The notes: generated by a model from the letters alone, not told the origin. Counted from the stretch's first letter, positions 17,486-25,612 are shown. The stretch is 64,000 bases of DNA from Shimia sp047124445 (GCF_047124445.1 NZ_CP138921.1:1860001-1924000); one strand, 5' to 3'. Program-made: numbers and translations.

Positions 17486-18088
17486 ATGAAAGTAAATGGG
17501 TCCGCGCTGGTTTATACAGGCTTGGCAGCAATCGCAATTGCCGCCCTCTCCTTTGTTGCCCTGAAACCTTCAGCCGAGGCTGAAACCCGCGACTTTTCCG
17601 CCGTCGTTGACATGCGCGAAGGCGACATGCGCAAACTCAACTTCCACTCCACCCCCAAAGAGGTCTCGCAAAACAGCTTCCTCACCGAAGATGGCGGCGA
17701 GGCCACCCTGGGTGACTACAAAGGCAAAGTGGTGCTCCTGAACTTCTGGGCCACCTGGTGCGCCCCCTGCCGCCACGAAATGCCGATGCTGTCCGAACTG
17801 CAATCCGAGCTCAGCGGGCCCGACTTTGAGGTGCTGACCCTCGCCACCGGCCGCAACATGGTCCCCGCGATGCAGAAGTTCTTTGATGAGATTGGCGTGG
17901 ACAACCTCCCCTTGCACCGCGACCCCAAGCAGGCCGTAGCACGCGAAATGGCCGTCTTTGGCCTGCCCGCCACCATCATTATGGACCGCGACGGCAAGGA
18001 AATTGCACGTTTACAAGGGGATGCGGACTGGTCGAGCGAAAACGCCCGTGCTATCCTAACCGCCGTAATCGCCATGGGGAACTCCTGA
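17486..18088 (+). CDS. TlpA-family periplasmic thioredoxin-like protein
   Basis: A 200-residue protein with an N-terminal signal or anchor (YTGLAAIAIAALSFVALKPSAEA) and a thioredoxin fold whose WCAPC active site lies at residues 91-95 (LLNFWATWCAPCRHEMP). The cis-proline segment is FGLPATIIMDRDGK. TlpA and ResA relatives reduce disulfides in the periplasm, often for cytochrome c or oxidase maturation. The start is ATG 17486 with GGAGGG just upstream; the ORF is open further back, into argH, but only as an antisense frame. Its SD-to-ATG spacing is short (3-4 bases). Confidence 0.9.
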   Translation: MKVNGSALVYTGLAAIAIAALSFVALKPSAEAETRDFSAVVDMREGDMRKLNFHSTPKEVSQNSFLTEDGGEATLGDYKGKVVLLNFWATWCAPCRHEMPMLSELQSELSGPDFEVLTLATGRNMVPAMQKFFDEIGVDNLPLHRDPKQAVAREMAVFGLPATIIMDRDGKEIARLQGDADWSSENARAILTAVIAMGNS

Positions 18089-18132
18089 CACACCCCAAAG
18101 CCCTGACGACTGGCACATAAGAAGAGACCCCT

Positions 18133-18750
18133 ATGATCCGCCACGCCTTGGCTTTTCTCCTCCTTCTGGGCGCCCCCGCCCAACTGGCCGCGCAGGACAT
18201 TCAACAGCACGGCAGGCACACCAAGATCGAAATGGTGAAGCGGTTTGAGCTGCGCGGCGATGCCCGCGCTGCCTTCCGCCAATTCAAACGAAAATCCGAC
18301 TACTTCGGCGCGATCTACATCAACCGCCCGGAACGCCACGCTGGCGTGCACGCCAACGCCAACTCGCTCTGGCTGGCAGAAGCCTATGCACAGACCCTGT
18401 GCCACAAACAATCGCGCAACCCGGACTACTGCGTGCTTTATGCCCGCAGCGTGCCCAAAGACTATGACCGCACCGCCTTTGGCGTGACCTTGTCCCACGC
18501 GGCCAACAAAGACTTCCGCGAATACAAAAAGCTGCAAAACAAGAAACGCTCCGGCGCCTTTGCCGTCGCTGACAACGGTGCCATCGGCTATTCTTGGGCC
18601 GAGCCCTCCTCCATGGTGGCCCGCGAACAAGCGCTGCACCGCTGCACCAAAGCCTCCGTCAAACTCCTGCGAGAGGCACCCCAGGATCTCTTGCCGCTGC
18701 TGTCGAGCCCCGCGCGTCAGACCTGCCACATCGTGCACACCTCCAACTGA
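18133..18750 (+). CDS. Secreted conserved hypothetical protein
   Basis: A 205-residue protein with a clear signal peptide (LAFLLLLGAPAQLAAQ, cleavage near residue 21). The mature part has five cysteines and two similar segments, one around WLAEAYAQTLCHKQSRNPDYCVLYA and one around MVAREQALHRCTKASVKLL. This suggests an internal repeat. I do not recognise the family. It follows the tlpA-like gene by 44 bases, so its cysteines could be substrates of that thiol protein, though this is only an inference from position. Confidence 0.75.
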   Translation: MIRHALAFLLLLGAPAQLAAQDIQQHGRHTKIEMVKRFELRGDARAAFRQFKRKSDYFGAIYINRPERHAGVHANANSLWLAEAYAQTLCHKQSRNPDYCVLYARSVPKDYDRTAFGVTLSHAANKDFREYKKLQNKKRSGAFAVADNGAIGYSWAEPSSMVAREQALHRCTKASVKLLREAPQDLLPLLSSPARQTCHIVHTSN

Positions 18751-18828
18751 CCACCATCAGAAACCGCTTCTTAAGCCCTGTGGCACATACTGGGCGCACC
18801 GCCCTCTATTCGCCTTAAGTTAGTTAAA

Positions 18829-18851
18829 AACAGGGCTAAAACACCCCTGTT
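18829..18851 (+). terminator. Possible weak terminator hairpin
   Basis: AACAGGG (18829-18835) pairs with CCCTGTT (18845-18851) across a nine-base loop, 78 bases after the secreted protein's stop and before the EAL gene. There is no T run after it. The remaining bases of this 138-base gap look featureless. Confidence 0.35.
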
Positions 18852-18888
18852 CAGCGCCGCCCCGGACCGTCATTTTAAGACATGGTTC

Positions 18889-19782
18889 ATGTCTGTGTTC
18901 TTAAATGGGCACGCTGCTAAATGGGATGATGGGAAGCCTGCTATGGATCGCCCAAGGAAAAAGAAACGCAAGGCTGGCGCGAAGCAAGAGCATCGCAGCC
19001 CGCTGGCTTACGCCCTGGACACGCGGGATTCCTCCACGCTGGACATGGTCCGCGCGGCGATTGCGCATAAGCAAGTTCTGCTCGCCTACCAACCGGTTGT
19101 TCAAGCTTCCAACACCAAACGTCCCGCGTTTTACGAAGGGCTTGTGCGGGTGCTGGACGAAACCGGCCGCATCATTCCCGCCAAAGATTTCATGGGTGCC
19201 GTTGAAGACAGCGAACTGGGCCGCCAACTCGATGTGCTCGCGCTCGAGCTTGGCTTGCAAGCCCTGGCGGAACAGCCCGGCCTGCGCCTGTCAATCAACA
19301 TGTCGGCCCGCTCGATTGGCTATGCCCCCTGGATGGATTGCTTACAGCGCGGCTTGACCCGCGCCGCCACCATTCCCGAACGGTTGATCTTTGAAATCTC
19401 CGAGAAATCCGTGGTGCAGGTCCCCGAAATTGTGCAGGGCTTTATGGAAGAGCTGCAGGTCAAAGGCATGTCCTTTGCACTGGATGACTATGGCTCCGGC
19501 CTAACCACGCTGACCGTCTTCCGCGACTTTGATTTTGACATCATCAAACTGGACGGCAGCTTCAGTCGCAACATTTCTCAGGATGGCAGCAATCAGGTGA
19601 TTGCCTCCGCTGTCGCTGCGATTTGTGAACGCTTTGACATGCACTCCGTTGCCAGCCGTATCGAAAGCCCGGCAGATGCGCAGATGATGGCAGACCTCGG
19701 CTTTGACTGCCTGCAAGGCTTCGCCTTTGGCGCGCCAACCATTTCCCCACCGTGGAAACAGCGTAAATCCAACGCGGCCTAA
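18889..19782 (+). CDS. EAL-domain protein with altered active site
   Basis: A 297-residue protein. A basic N-terminal tail (RPRKKKRKAG) precedes a single EAL domain (about 50-285) with no GGDEF, PAS or membrane segment. EAL domains hydrolyse or bind cyclic di-GMP. Present are E83 (YEGLVR in place of EALxR), N137, E172, D199-D200 (LDDYGSG), K220 and Q276. The AEGVE motif that carries a catalytic glutamate reads ASRIE, giving S256. The start is uncertain: ATG 18889 has a poor ribosome-binding site, and ATG 18943 (GGGAAG upstream) would remove 18 residues. It may bind cyclic di-GMP without cleaving it. Confidence 0.85.
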   Translation: MSVFLNGHAAKWDDGKPAMDRPRKKKRKAGAKQEHRSPLAYALDTRDSSTLDMVRAAIAHKQVLLAYQPVVQASNTKRPAFYEGLVRVLDETGRIIPAKDFMGAVEDSELGRQLDVLALELGLQALAEQPGLRLSINMSARSIGYAPWMDCLQRGLTRAATIPERLIFEISEKSVVQVPEIVQGFMEELQVKGMSFALDDYGSGLTTLTVFRDFDFDIIKLDGSFSRNISQDGSNQVIASAVAAICERFDMHSVASRIESPADAQMMADLGFDCLQGFAFGAPTISPPWKQRKSNAA

Positions 19783-19871
19783 GCCCCCGTAGAACCTCCT
19801 CTACAAAGACGTGCCCACACGCGATGGGCGCATTCTCGCCATGCGACTTTAGCCCTGTGACAGCCTGACCG

Positions 19872-19888
19872 TTGCCGCAGTGCGGCAA
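19872..19888. promoter_or_regulatory. 17-base palindrome upstream of phaA (candidate PhaR operator)
   Basis: TTGCCGCAGTGCGGCAA is a perfect dyad with eight-base arms and a one-base centre, about 97 bases before the phaA start. The 12-base core GCAGTGCGGCAA recurs upstream of phaB. PhaR repressors of Rhodobacterales are reported to recognise TGC/GCA dyads, which this matches. The assignment is inferential; no phaR gene is in the window. Confidence 0.6.
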
Positions 19889-19984
19889 ATGCGCTATTGA
19901 CGCTACGGAAACGGAGTTTTGCGGGTTGCCTGAGGGGGGCGGTCCCGCACATGCTTCGCCCAGCATTTTGTAGAGGATTTGCAT

Positions 19985-21163
19985 ATGACCAACGTAGTGA
20001 TTGCTTCCGCGGCCCGGACCGCCGTCGGTAGCTTCAGCGGCTCCTTCGCCAACACCCCCGCACATGATCTCGGCGCCACCGTGCTTAACGCACTGGTAGA
20101 GCGTGCCGGCATTGAAAAGGCGGATGTGTCTGAAACCATTCTCGGTCAGGTTCTGACCGGTGGCCAAGGTCAAAACCCGGCCCGCCAGGCGCACGTAAAC
20201 GCCGGCCTGCCAATCGAAAGCGCCGCTTGGGGCATCAACCAGGTGTGTGGCTCCGGTCTGCGCGCCGTGGCTCTGGCTGCACAGCACATCCAACTGGGTG
20301 ACGCCGCCATCGTAGCTGCAGGCGGTCAGGAAAACATGTCGCTCTCCCCCCACGTGGCACACCTGCGTGCAGGCACCAAAATGGGCGACGTGAAATACAT
20401 CGACTCCATGATCCGTGACGGTCTGTGGGATGCGTTCAATGGCTACCACATGGGCCAGACCGCAGAGAACGTGGCTGAGAAGTGGCAGATCAGCCGCGAA
20501 GCGCAGGACGAGTTCGCTGTTGCGTCCCAGAACAAGGCCGAAGCCGCTCAGAAAGCAGGCAAATTTGCCGATGAGATCGTGCCGTTCACTGTGAAAACCC
20601 GCAAGGGTGACATCGTTGTGGACAGCGACGAATACATCCGCCACGGCGCCACCATGGAAGCCATGGCCAAACTGCGTCCGGCCTTCGTACGCGACGGCGG
20701 CACCGTCACCGCGGCCAACGCCTCCGGCATTAACGACGGCGCGGCTGGCGCTCTGCTGATGACCGCAGACGAAGCGGAAAAGCGCGGCATCGAGCCTCTG
20801 GCCCGCATCGCGTCTTACGCCACCGCTGGTCTGGACCCATCCATCATGGGTGTTGGCCCGATCTACGCCTCCCGCAAGGCACTGGACAAGGCTGGCTGGT
20901 CCGCTGAGGAACTGGATCTGGTTGAAGCCAACGAAGCCTTTGCTGCACAGGCCTGCGCTGTGAACAAGGACATGGGCTGGAACCCTGAGATTGTAAACGT
21001 GAACGGCGGCGCCATCGCCATTGGTCACCCAATCGGCGCGTCTGGTGCCCGTATCCTGAACACACTGCTGTTTGAAATGAAGCGTCGCGACGCCAAAAAA
21101 GGTCTCGCAACCCTTTGCATCGGCGGCGGTATGGGTGTGGCCATGTGCCTTGAGCGTCCTTGA
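19985..21163 (+). CDS. phaA: Acetyl-CoA C-acetyltransferase (beta-ketothiolase)
   Basis: This thiolase condenses two acetyl-CoA to acetoacetyl-CoA, the first step of polyhydroxybutyrate synthesis. The product is 392 residues from ATG 19985 (AGAGGA upstream; an in-frame TTG six bases earlier is less likely). It shows the nucleophile cysteine in NQVCGSGLRAV, the catalytic histidine in GHPIGASGAR and the second cysteine in CIGGGMG. phaB follows on the same strand after a terminator, so the two are probably separate transcripts under a shared regulator. phaC is not in the window. Confidence 0.95.
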   Translation: MTNVVIASAARTAVGSFSGSFANTPAHDLGATVLNALVERAGIEKADVSETILGQVLTGGQGQNPARQAHVNAGLPIESAAWGINQVCGSGLRAVALAAQHIQLGDAAIVAAGGQENMSLSPHVAHLRAGTKMGDVKYIDSMIRDGLWDAFNGYHMGQTAENVAEKWQISREAQDEFAVASQNKAEAAQKAGKFADEIVPFTVKTRKGDIVVDSDEYIRHGATMEAMAKLRPAFVRDGGTVTAANASGINDGAAGALLMTADEAEKRGIEPLARIASYATAGLDPSIMGVGPIYASRKALDKAGWSAEELDLVEANEAFAAQACAVNKDMGWNPEIVNVNGGAIAIGHPIGASGARILNTLLFEMKRRDAKKGLATLCIGGGMGVAMCLERP

Positions 21164-21192
21164 CGCAACGCCCCTATGCGTTTGAGAATGAG

Positions 21193-21220
21193 AGGGGCGT
21201 CCATCGGGCGCCCTTTTTTT
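21193..21220 (+). terminator. Intrinsic terminator after phaA
   Basis: A stem of GGGCG (21195-21199) with CGCCC (21209-21213), extended by a wobble and an A-T pair, is followed by seven T residues. It lies 30 bases after the phaA stop, which implies that phaB has its own promoter. Confidence 0.9.
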
Positions 21221-21263
21221 GGTACTGGGAGGTCATTTTTCGCACAAGCAGCAAAAAATATCT

Positions 21264-21300
21264 GCAGTGCGGCAATTCATCACGTAATTATGTTGCGCAA
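21264..21300. promoter_or_regulatory. Candidate PhaR-type operator region upstream of phaB
   Basis: GCAGTGCGGCAA (21264-21275) is identical to the core of the palindrome upstream of phaA, and a second dyad TTGCGCAA lies at 21293-21300. The latter sits within a wider inverted repeat with ATCACG and CGTGAT arms. Both lie 57-93 bases before the phaB start, where a repressor would overlap or flank the promoter. Confidence 0.55.
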
Positions 21301-21356
21301 CGTGATTTAAAAACGTAACAGAGTTACCAACACATTTACTTACTTGGAGGACCATC

Positions 21357-22079
21357 ATGGCAAGAGTAGCACTCGTCACCGGCGGCAGCCGCGGTATCGG
21401 TGAAGCCATCGAAAAAGCACTGAAGGCCGAAGGCTATGAAGTTGCAGCAACCTACGCCGGCAACGACGAGAAGGCGGCCGCCTTCACCGAAGCCACCGGC
21501 ATCAAGACCTACAAATGGAATGTGGCCGACTACGAGGCGTCCAAAGCAGGTCTGGCACAGGTCGAAGCTGACCTTGGCCCCATCGACGTGATTGTCGCCA
21601 ACGCAGGCATCACCCGCGATGCACCGTTCCACAAAATGACCCCGGAGCAGTGGCACGAAGTGGTCGACACCAACCTGACCGGCGTGTTCAACACCGTGCA
21701 CCCTGTCTGGACCGGTATGCGCGAGCGCAAATTTGGCCGCATCATCGTGATCTCCTCGATCAACGGTCAGAAAGGTCAATTTGCCCAGGTCAACTACGCC
21801 GCCACCAAAGCCGGCGACCTTGGCATCGTGAAGTCCCTAGCTCAGGAAGGCGCCCGCGCCGGCATCACCGCCAACGCGATCTGCCCAGGCTATATCGCCA
21901 CCGAGATGGTGATGGCCGTGCCGGAAAAAGTCCGCGAGTCGATCATTGGTCAGATCCCAACCGGCCGCCTCGGTGAGCCAGAAGAAATCGCGCGCTGCGT
22001 GACTTTCCTTGCTTCTGACGACGCAGGCTTCATCAACGGCTCCACCATCTCCGCAAACGGCGGCCAGTTTTTCGTGTGA
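21357..22079 (+). CDS. phaB: Acetoacetyl-CoA reductase
   Basis: This NADPH-dependent short-chain dehydrogenase reduces acetoacetyl-CoA to (R)-3-hydroxybutyryl-CoA for polyhydroxybutyrate. The 240 residues carry the cofactor motif TGGSRGIG, NAGITRD, the catalytic YxxxK as YAATK, and the PhaB-type ending STISANGGQFFV. A strong GGAGG precedes the ATG. Position right after phaA and the TRD element of NAGITRD favour PhaB over FabG. Confidence 0.93.
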   Translation: MARVALVTGGSRGIGEAIEKALKAEGYEVAATYAGNDEKAAAFTEATGIKTYKWNVADYEASKAGLAQVEADLGPIDVIVANAGITRDAPFHKMTPEQWHEVVDTNLTGVFNTVHPVWTGMRERKFGRIIVISSINGQKGQFAQVNYAATKAGDLGIVKSLAQEGARAGITANAICPGYIATEMVMAVPEKVRESIIGQIPTGRLGEPEEIARCVTFLASDDAGFINGSTISANGGQFFV

Positions 22080-22102
22080 TCCACACACAGCTCACAAACC
22101 AA

Positions 22103-22135
22103 AAGGGCCGGTCATCTGACCGGCCCTTCTCTTTT
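22103..22135. terminator. Bidirectional terminator between phaB and the small minus-strand gene
   Basis: A perfect 12-base stem (22103-22114 with 22117-22128, AAGGGCCGGTCA) is followed by CTCTTTT on the plus strand and by an A/T stretch on the other side. It serves the convergent genes phaB and 22154-22312. Confidence 0.88.
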
Positions 22136-22153
22136 GCCCCGTAAGTGCCTGGC

Positions 22154-22312
22154 TCAGGCGCAGCGGGACGGTTCCGTAAGAACACCATGGTTCAGCGGAA
22201 CGGATTTGCCACCAAACAGAGCTTTGAAAAACCCAACAAAGGCGGCACTGCGGGCGGCATGCGCATCCTGGTAGGCTTGCTGAGTGCGGGCGGTGATAGC
22301 AGTCTCGATCAT
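22154..22312 (-). CDS. Small conserved protein of the RSP_7527 type
   Basis: A 52-residue protein from ATG 22312, preceded by AGAGAGG six bases upstream; the longer open frame to 22450 has no support. It has a helical TARTQQAYQDAHAARSAAF segment, a hydrophobic VGFFKALFGG and a polar tail ending PSRCA. Short Arg/Ala-rich proteins of this kind are common in Rhodobacterales (I recall the RSP_7527 family). Their function is unknown. Confidence 0.7.
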   Translation of the reverse strand: MIETAITARTQQAYQDAHAARSAAFVGFFKALFGGKSVPLNHGVLTEPSRCA

Positions 22313-22407
22313 GATAGCCTCTCTTCTGTTTGACGATGGAAAACTTAACTGAGGCCAATATGGCGCCAACACAGCTTCACGACAAATGAGACTTTCCCTA
22401 GCTTCAC

Positions 22408-22423
22408 TTAAACTGTATTTAAC
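22408..22423 (+). promoter_or_regulatory. TTAA-N7-TTAAC motif before the LysR gene
   Basis: TTAA (22408-22411), seven bases, then TTAAC (22419-22423) lie six bases before the LysR-family start. The spacing matches the alphaproteobacterial CtrA site. It may equally be chance in an AT-rich leader or part of the promoter. Confidence 0.25.
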
Positions 22424-22428
22424 TGAAC

Positions 22429-23379
22429 ATGACCGATCGCCTGCCCCCACTCACCGCGCTGCGTGCCTTTGATGCCGCGCAACGCCATATGTCCTTTGCC
22501 AAAGCCGCCGATGAGCTGCACGTCACGCCCGCCGCGCTCAGCTATCAGATCAAATCCCTTGAAGAGCACCTCGGTGCGCCGCTGTTCCATCGCCTCAACC
22601 GCGCCGTGGCGTTGACCGAGATTGGCGAAACACTTGCCCCCGGCATTCAGGAAGGCTTCCAAACCCTGTCGTCCGCCTGGCGCGCCGCTCAGCGCCAGAT
22701 GGATGATGCCACTCTCATGGTCACCGCAGGCCCGGCCTTCACCGCCAAATGGCTGGCGCCACGCTTTTATGAGTTTGCCCGCGCCCATCCCGAAATCGAC
22801 CTGCGTTTCTCCGCCACCCTGCGCAACCTCGACTTCAACCGTGACGAGGTCGATGTGGCCGTCCGCTTTGGCCTGCTGAAGGACGAGCCCGGTCTTTGGA
22901 CCTACCCGATGGCGCGCGAATGGGTCACCCCGGTTATGACACCTGAAATGGCCGAACGTTTCCCAACGCCGGAAAGCCTGAAAAACGCCACGCTGATCCA
23001 CGACGAATCCATCGACTTCCTGCGCCCCCGCGCGGATTGGGCCGCCTGGTGCCGCCTAATGCAGCTCGACATCGACACCGCCCACGGGCCGCGCTTCACC
23101 GGCGCGGATCACAGCATCGACGCCGCCCTGGCTGGCGCGGGCATCGCCCTTGGGCGCCGCGCTCTGGTGGTGAAAGACATCCACGAAGGCCGCCTCGTTG
23201 CGCCTTACAAACACGCCATCTGGCTCCAGGCTCGCTTTCGCTTCCTGTGCCGCGAGGGCACCCAGGACCGCCCCCACATCGCCGCCCTGCGCGAGTGGAT
23301 GATGGCAGAGATAGACAAAACCGCCGAAGTGACCGAGAACTTGATCATCACGCCGATCGAGGAGATTCCCCCCGCATGA
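22429..23379 (+). CDS. LysR-family transcriptional regulator, GcvA-like
   Basis: A 316-residue regulator with an N-terminal winged helix-turn-helix (LPPLTALRAFDAAQRHMSFA, then AADELHVTPAALSYQIKSLE, about 5-65) and a periplasmic-binding-protein-like effector domain. The opening resembles the GcvA/AmpR branch. The stop overlaps the start of the EamA exporter gene (ATGA), so the two are translationally coupled. The regulator probably controls or senses the exporter's substrate. The effector is unknown. Confidence 0.9.
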   Translation: MTDRLPPLTALRAFDAAQRHMSFAKAADELHVTPAALSYQIKSLEEHLGAPLFHRLNRAVALTEIGETLAPGIQEGFQTLSSAWRAAQRQMDDATLMVTAGPAFTAKWLAPRFYEFARAHPEIDLRFSATLRNLDFNRDEVDVAVRFGLLKDEPGLWTYPMAREWVTPVMTPEMAERFPTPESLKNATLIHDESIDFLRPRADWAAWCRLMQLDIDTAHGPRFTGADHSIDAALAGAGIALGRRALVVKDIHEGRLVAPYKHAIWLQARFRFLCREGTQDRPHIAALREWMMAEIDKTAEVTENLIITPIEEIPPA

Positions 23380-24242
23380 CCCGCACCAAAGCGACCGCAG
23401 TTGGCTTCATCGCCGTGCTGCTCTGGGCTTTGCTCGCCCTCTTCACGGTTGGCAGCGCCCCGACATCGCCGCTCATGCTCAACGCATTGTGCTTCACCAT
23501 CGGCGGCACGCTGGGGGTTGTTTGGGCCATTGCCACCGGCGAGTGGCGCGCCTTGCGCAGCATTCCCCTAAAGGTCTACCTCTTTGGCAGCCTCAGCTTG
23601 TTTGGCTACCACGCGCTTTACTTCTCCGCCCTGCGCCTCGCGCCTGCGGCCGAAGCCGGGCTCATCGCCTACTTATGGCCCCTTCTGATTGTATTGATGT
23701 CCGGCCTGCTGCCCGGTGAACGCCTGCGCGCAGGCCACCTCTTTGGCGCCTGCCTCGGTTTCCTGGGCGCAGCTCTGATCATTGGTGGCGGCGACCTCGG
23801 CTTCAATCCCGCCCACCTGCCCGGCTATGGCCTGGCCCTTGCTTGTGCCTTCACGTGGTCCAGCTATTCGGTGCTGTCGCGTCGCCTCGGCGACATCCCC
23901 ACGGTGTCTGTGGTGGTCTTCTGCCTCGCCACCGCCGTGTTCTCCACTCTGCTACACCTTGCGCTGGAGGACACCGTCTGGCCCGCCGACACACTCACCT
24001 GGGTGTCGGTCTTTGCCCTCGGCCTCGGCCCGGTTGGCCTGGCATTCTATGTCTGGGATGTGGGGGTGAAACGTGGCGACATCCAGCTCTTGGGCACCGC
24101 CTCATATGCGGCTCCGCTGCTGTCGACTTTGGCTCTGGTGGGGGCTGGGTTTGCCGAGCCCACGATACACCTGGGCGCGGCGGCTTTGCTGATCACTGGC
24201 GGCGCGGTCCTCGCCACGCGCGCCAGCTTGAAATCTGGCTAG
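23376..24242 (+). CDS. EamA (DMT superfamily) inner-membrane exporter
   Basis: A 288-residue protein with about ten hydrophobic segments in two repeated halves, for example VGFIAVLLWALLALFTVG, LFGSLSLFGYHALYFSALRL, and in the second half YGLALACAFTWSSYSVLSRR. This is the EamA/YddG-like drug/metabolite transporter pattern; YddG exports aromatic amino acids, but the substrate here is not known. The start is ATG 23376, overlapping the LysR stop; a longer upstream frame is a shadow of the regulator gene. Confidence 0.88.
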   Translation: MTRTKATAVGFIAVLLWALLALFTVGSAPTSPLMLNALCFTIGGTLGVVWAIATGEWRALRSIPLKVYLFGSLSLFGYHALYFSALRLAPAAEAGLIAYLWPLLIVLMSGLLPGERLRAGHLFGACLGFLGAALIIGGGDLGFNPAHLPGYGLALACAFTWSSYSVLSRRLGDIPTVSVVVFCLATAVFSTLLHLALEDTVWPADTLTWVSVFALGLGPVGLAFYVWDVGVKRGDIQLLGTASYAAPLLSTLALVGAGFAEPTIHLGAAALLITGGAVLATRASLKSG

Positions 24243-24245
24243 CGC

Positions 24246-24413
24246 TTACGCGGATAATCGCGTGATTTCTTCTTTGAGGCGGAGTTTCTGTTTCTTGAGT
24301 TCAGCGACGTCAAGATCACTGCTGCCGGGGGCGCGTTGCTCTTGTTCGACTTGCTCAGAGAGGGCTTCGTGTTTGCGTTTCAGCTCTTCGAGGTGTGCGC
24401 TTACGCTCATCAT
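24246..24413 (-). CDS. DUF465/YdcH family small coiled-coil protein
   Basis: A 55-residue protein beginning MMSVSAHLEELKRKHEALSE and ending with a basic helix (ELKKQKLRLKEEITRLSA). This is the DUF465/YdcH pattern: two helices with the conserved LKxxHxxL and LKkxKLxLKdeI elements. GGAGA lies just upstream, and the second ATG (24410) has the better spacing. It is convergent with the EamA gene, with only three bases between stops. The function is unknown. Confidence 0.85.
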   Translation of the reverse strand: MMSVSAHLEELKRKHEALSEQVEQEQRAPGSSDLDVAELKKQKLRLKEEITRLSA

Positions 24414-24522
24414 GTTCTCCTATGCAAACAATATGTAGTGAAACCAGTGCAGCACAGTTTTTGCCGCCTGTCACGCGCCACTTGTGACATATTCTTAACA
24501 CTGGAGAATTTCCGCCGACGCT

Positions 24523-24566
24523 GTCGTAAAACAGTCGTAATACCGACGCGATACCGACGTGATTTT
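24523..24566 (+). repeat. Dispersed 11-base-period intergenic repeat, copy 2
   Basis: Four exact 11-base units, GTCGTAAAACA, GTCGTAATACC, GACGCGATACC and GACGTGATTTT, lie in the gene-free stretch 24414-24612. It matches copy 3 (37230-37273, minus strand) at 38 of 44 bases. The 11-base phasing places each unit on the same face of the helix, as in Pho-box-type operators. The orientation ends toward a convergent gene's 3' end, which argues against a promoter element. Confidence 0.8.
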
Positions 24567-24612
24567 TTGCCGAATCGGACAGCCTTACTGACCCGAGCGC
24601 TGCATTAACGTT

Positions 24613-25365
24613 TTAAGGGAAAAGCAGCGCCGCCCCGTCTCGCAAAACCGCACGGATCTGCGCTGTATAGCTCTCACCATCTTGGGTGTGTTTGTCGCCC
24701 TCATGCAGGCGCACAGGCGCATGCAATCGAAACGCGGCCCGCCCGCCTTTCACCCCGCGCACCAGGACCAGATTGGCATCCCGTCCGGCACGAGCCTGCA
24801 ATGGTAACACCTGCAGAGAGCCAAGCACATCCTGCATGCCCGAGAGCAAATCCGGCAACCGCTCCGCACGATGAATAAAAGTCGCAGTGCCCTTTGGCGC
24901 AAGGCGCTTGGCGGCCACTTCAATCCAACGTCGCAACGGCGTATCTTCCCCCATCGCCACATCGCGCCCCGCATCCTGTGCCGCCGTGCTGGCGGCGCGA
25001 TCAAAATACGGTGGATTGGCCAAGACATGGTCAAACTGCATTTGCCGCAATTCAGCGGGTAAAGCCGCCAAATCCGCTTCCCAGATGGTCGCATCCGCCC
25101 CGTTGTCCTTGGCATTGCGATGCGCCAAAGCTGCATACTCCGGCTGCAATTCGACAGCATGCACCGTCAGATTCGGCACCCGCGCAGCCAGGCACAGAAA
25201 CGCTGCACCTGCCCCACTGCCCAGCTCCAACACCCGCTGCCCAGACTTTGCCGGGACCGTCGCGGCCAGCAAAACCGGATCAACCCCAGCGCGATATCCA
25301 TCCCTGGGTTGCCATAAGGTCACGCGTCCGCTCAAAAAATCGTTTTGCGTCAGCGCCGCACTCAC
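24613..25365 (-). CDS. Methyltransferase of the TrmN6/RsmC type (tRNA1(Val) A37 N6-methyltransferase)
   Basis: A 250-residue SAM-dependent methyltransferase. It has motif I VLELGSGAGAAFLCLA, an acidic post-motif (VHAVELQPEY) and the N6-adenine/guanine catalytic motif NPPYF. The N-terminal element GRVTLWQPRDGYRAGVDPVLLAA is typical of TrmN6-like proteins. It likely modifies tRNA, with TrmN6 the best guess. The start overlaps the upstream DUF2007 gene by four bases. Confidence 0.88.
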   Translation of the reverse strand: MSAALTQNDFLSGRVTLWQPRDGYRAGVDPVLLAATVPAKSGQRVLELGSGAGAAFLCLAARVPNLTVHAVELQPEYAALAHRNAKDNGADATIWEADLAALPAELRQMQFDHVLANPPYFDRAASTAAQDAGRDVAMGEDTPLRRWIEVAAKRLAPKGTATFIHRAERLPDLLSGMQDVLGSLQVLPLQARAGRDANLVLVRGVKGGRAAFRLHAPVRLHEGDKHTQDGESYTAQIRAVLRDGAALLFP

Positions 25366-25583
25366 AAGGACCGCCCCAGTGCAATCTCGTTGTCCAGCAT
25401 AACCCGTTCAGCTTGCTGCAAATCTTGGCTCCGCACCATCAACCGGCGCGGCAATATGCCAATGCTGCCCTCAAGGACGCTCATGTTTACGTCCATTTCA
25501 AAGCAGTCTATACCCTCTCCCTGAAGCAGGGCGGTGGCGAAGGCGATGGTGGTCGGATCCGTGCTACGCAAAAGCTCTTTCAT
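25362..25583 (-). CDS. DUF2007 family protein
   Basis: A 73-residue protein (MKELLRSTDPTTIAFATALL, then QGEGIDCFEMDVNMSVLEG, then RRLMVRSQDLQQAERVMLDN) matching the DUF2007 'putative signal transducing' family, a small GlnB-like alpha/beta fold of unknown role. It is co-transcribed with the methyltransferase (4-base overlap) and divergent from the polyprenyl synthase gene, 29 bases away. Confidence 0.85.
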   Translation of the reverse strand: MKELLRSTDPTTIAFATALLQGEGIDCFEMDVNMSVLEGSIGILPRRLMVRSQDLQQAERVMLDNEIALGRSL

Positions 25584-25612
25584 AATAACGATCTAAGGTT
25601 AGGGAGCGGCCA

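Noticed and set aside
24523..24566. Reading the 11-base repeat as a Pho box for a phosphate-regulated gene
   Set aside because: The unit resembles CTGTCAT-N4 only in its first copy, the other units diverge to CCGACG, and the element points toward a convergent gene's end.
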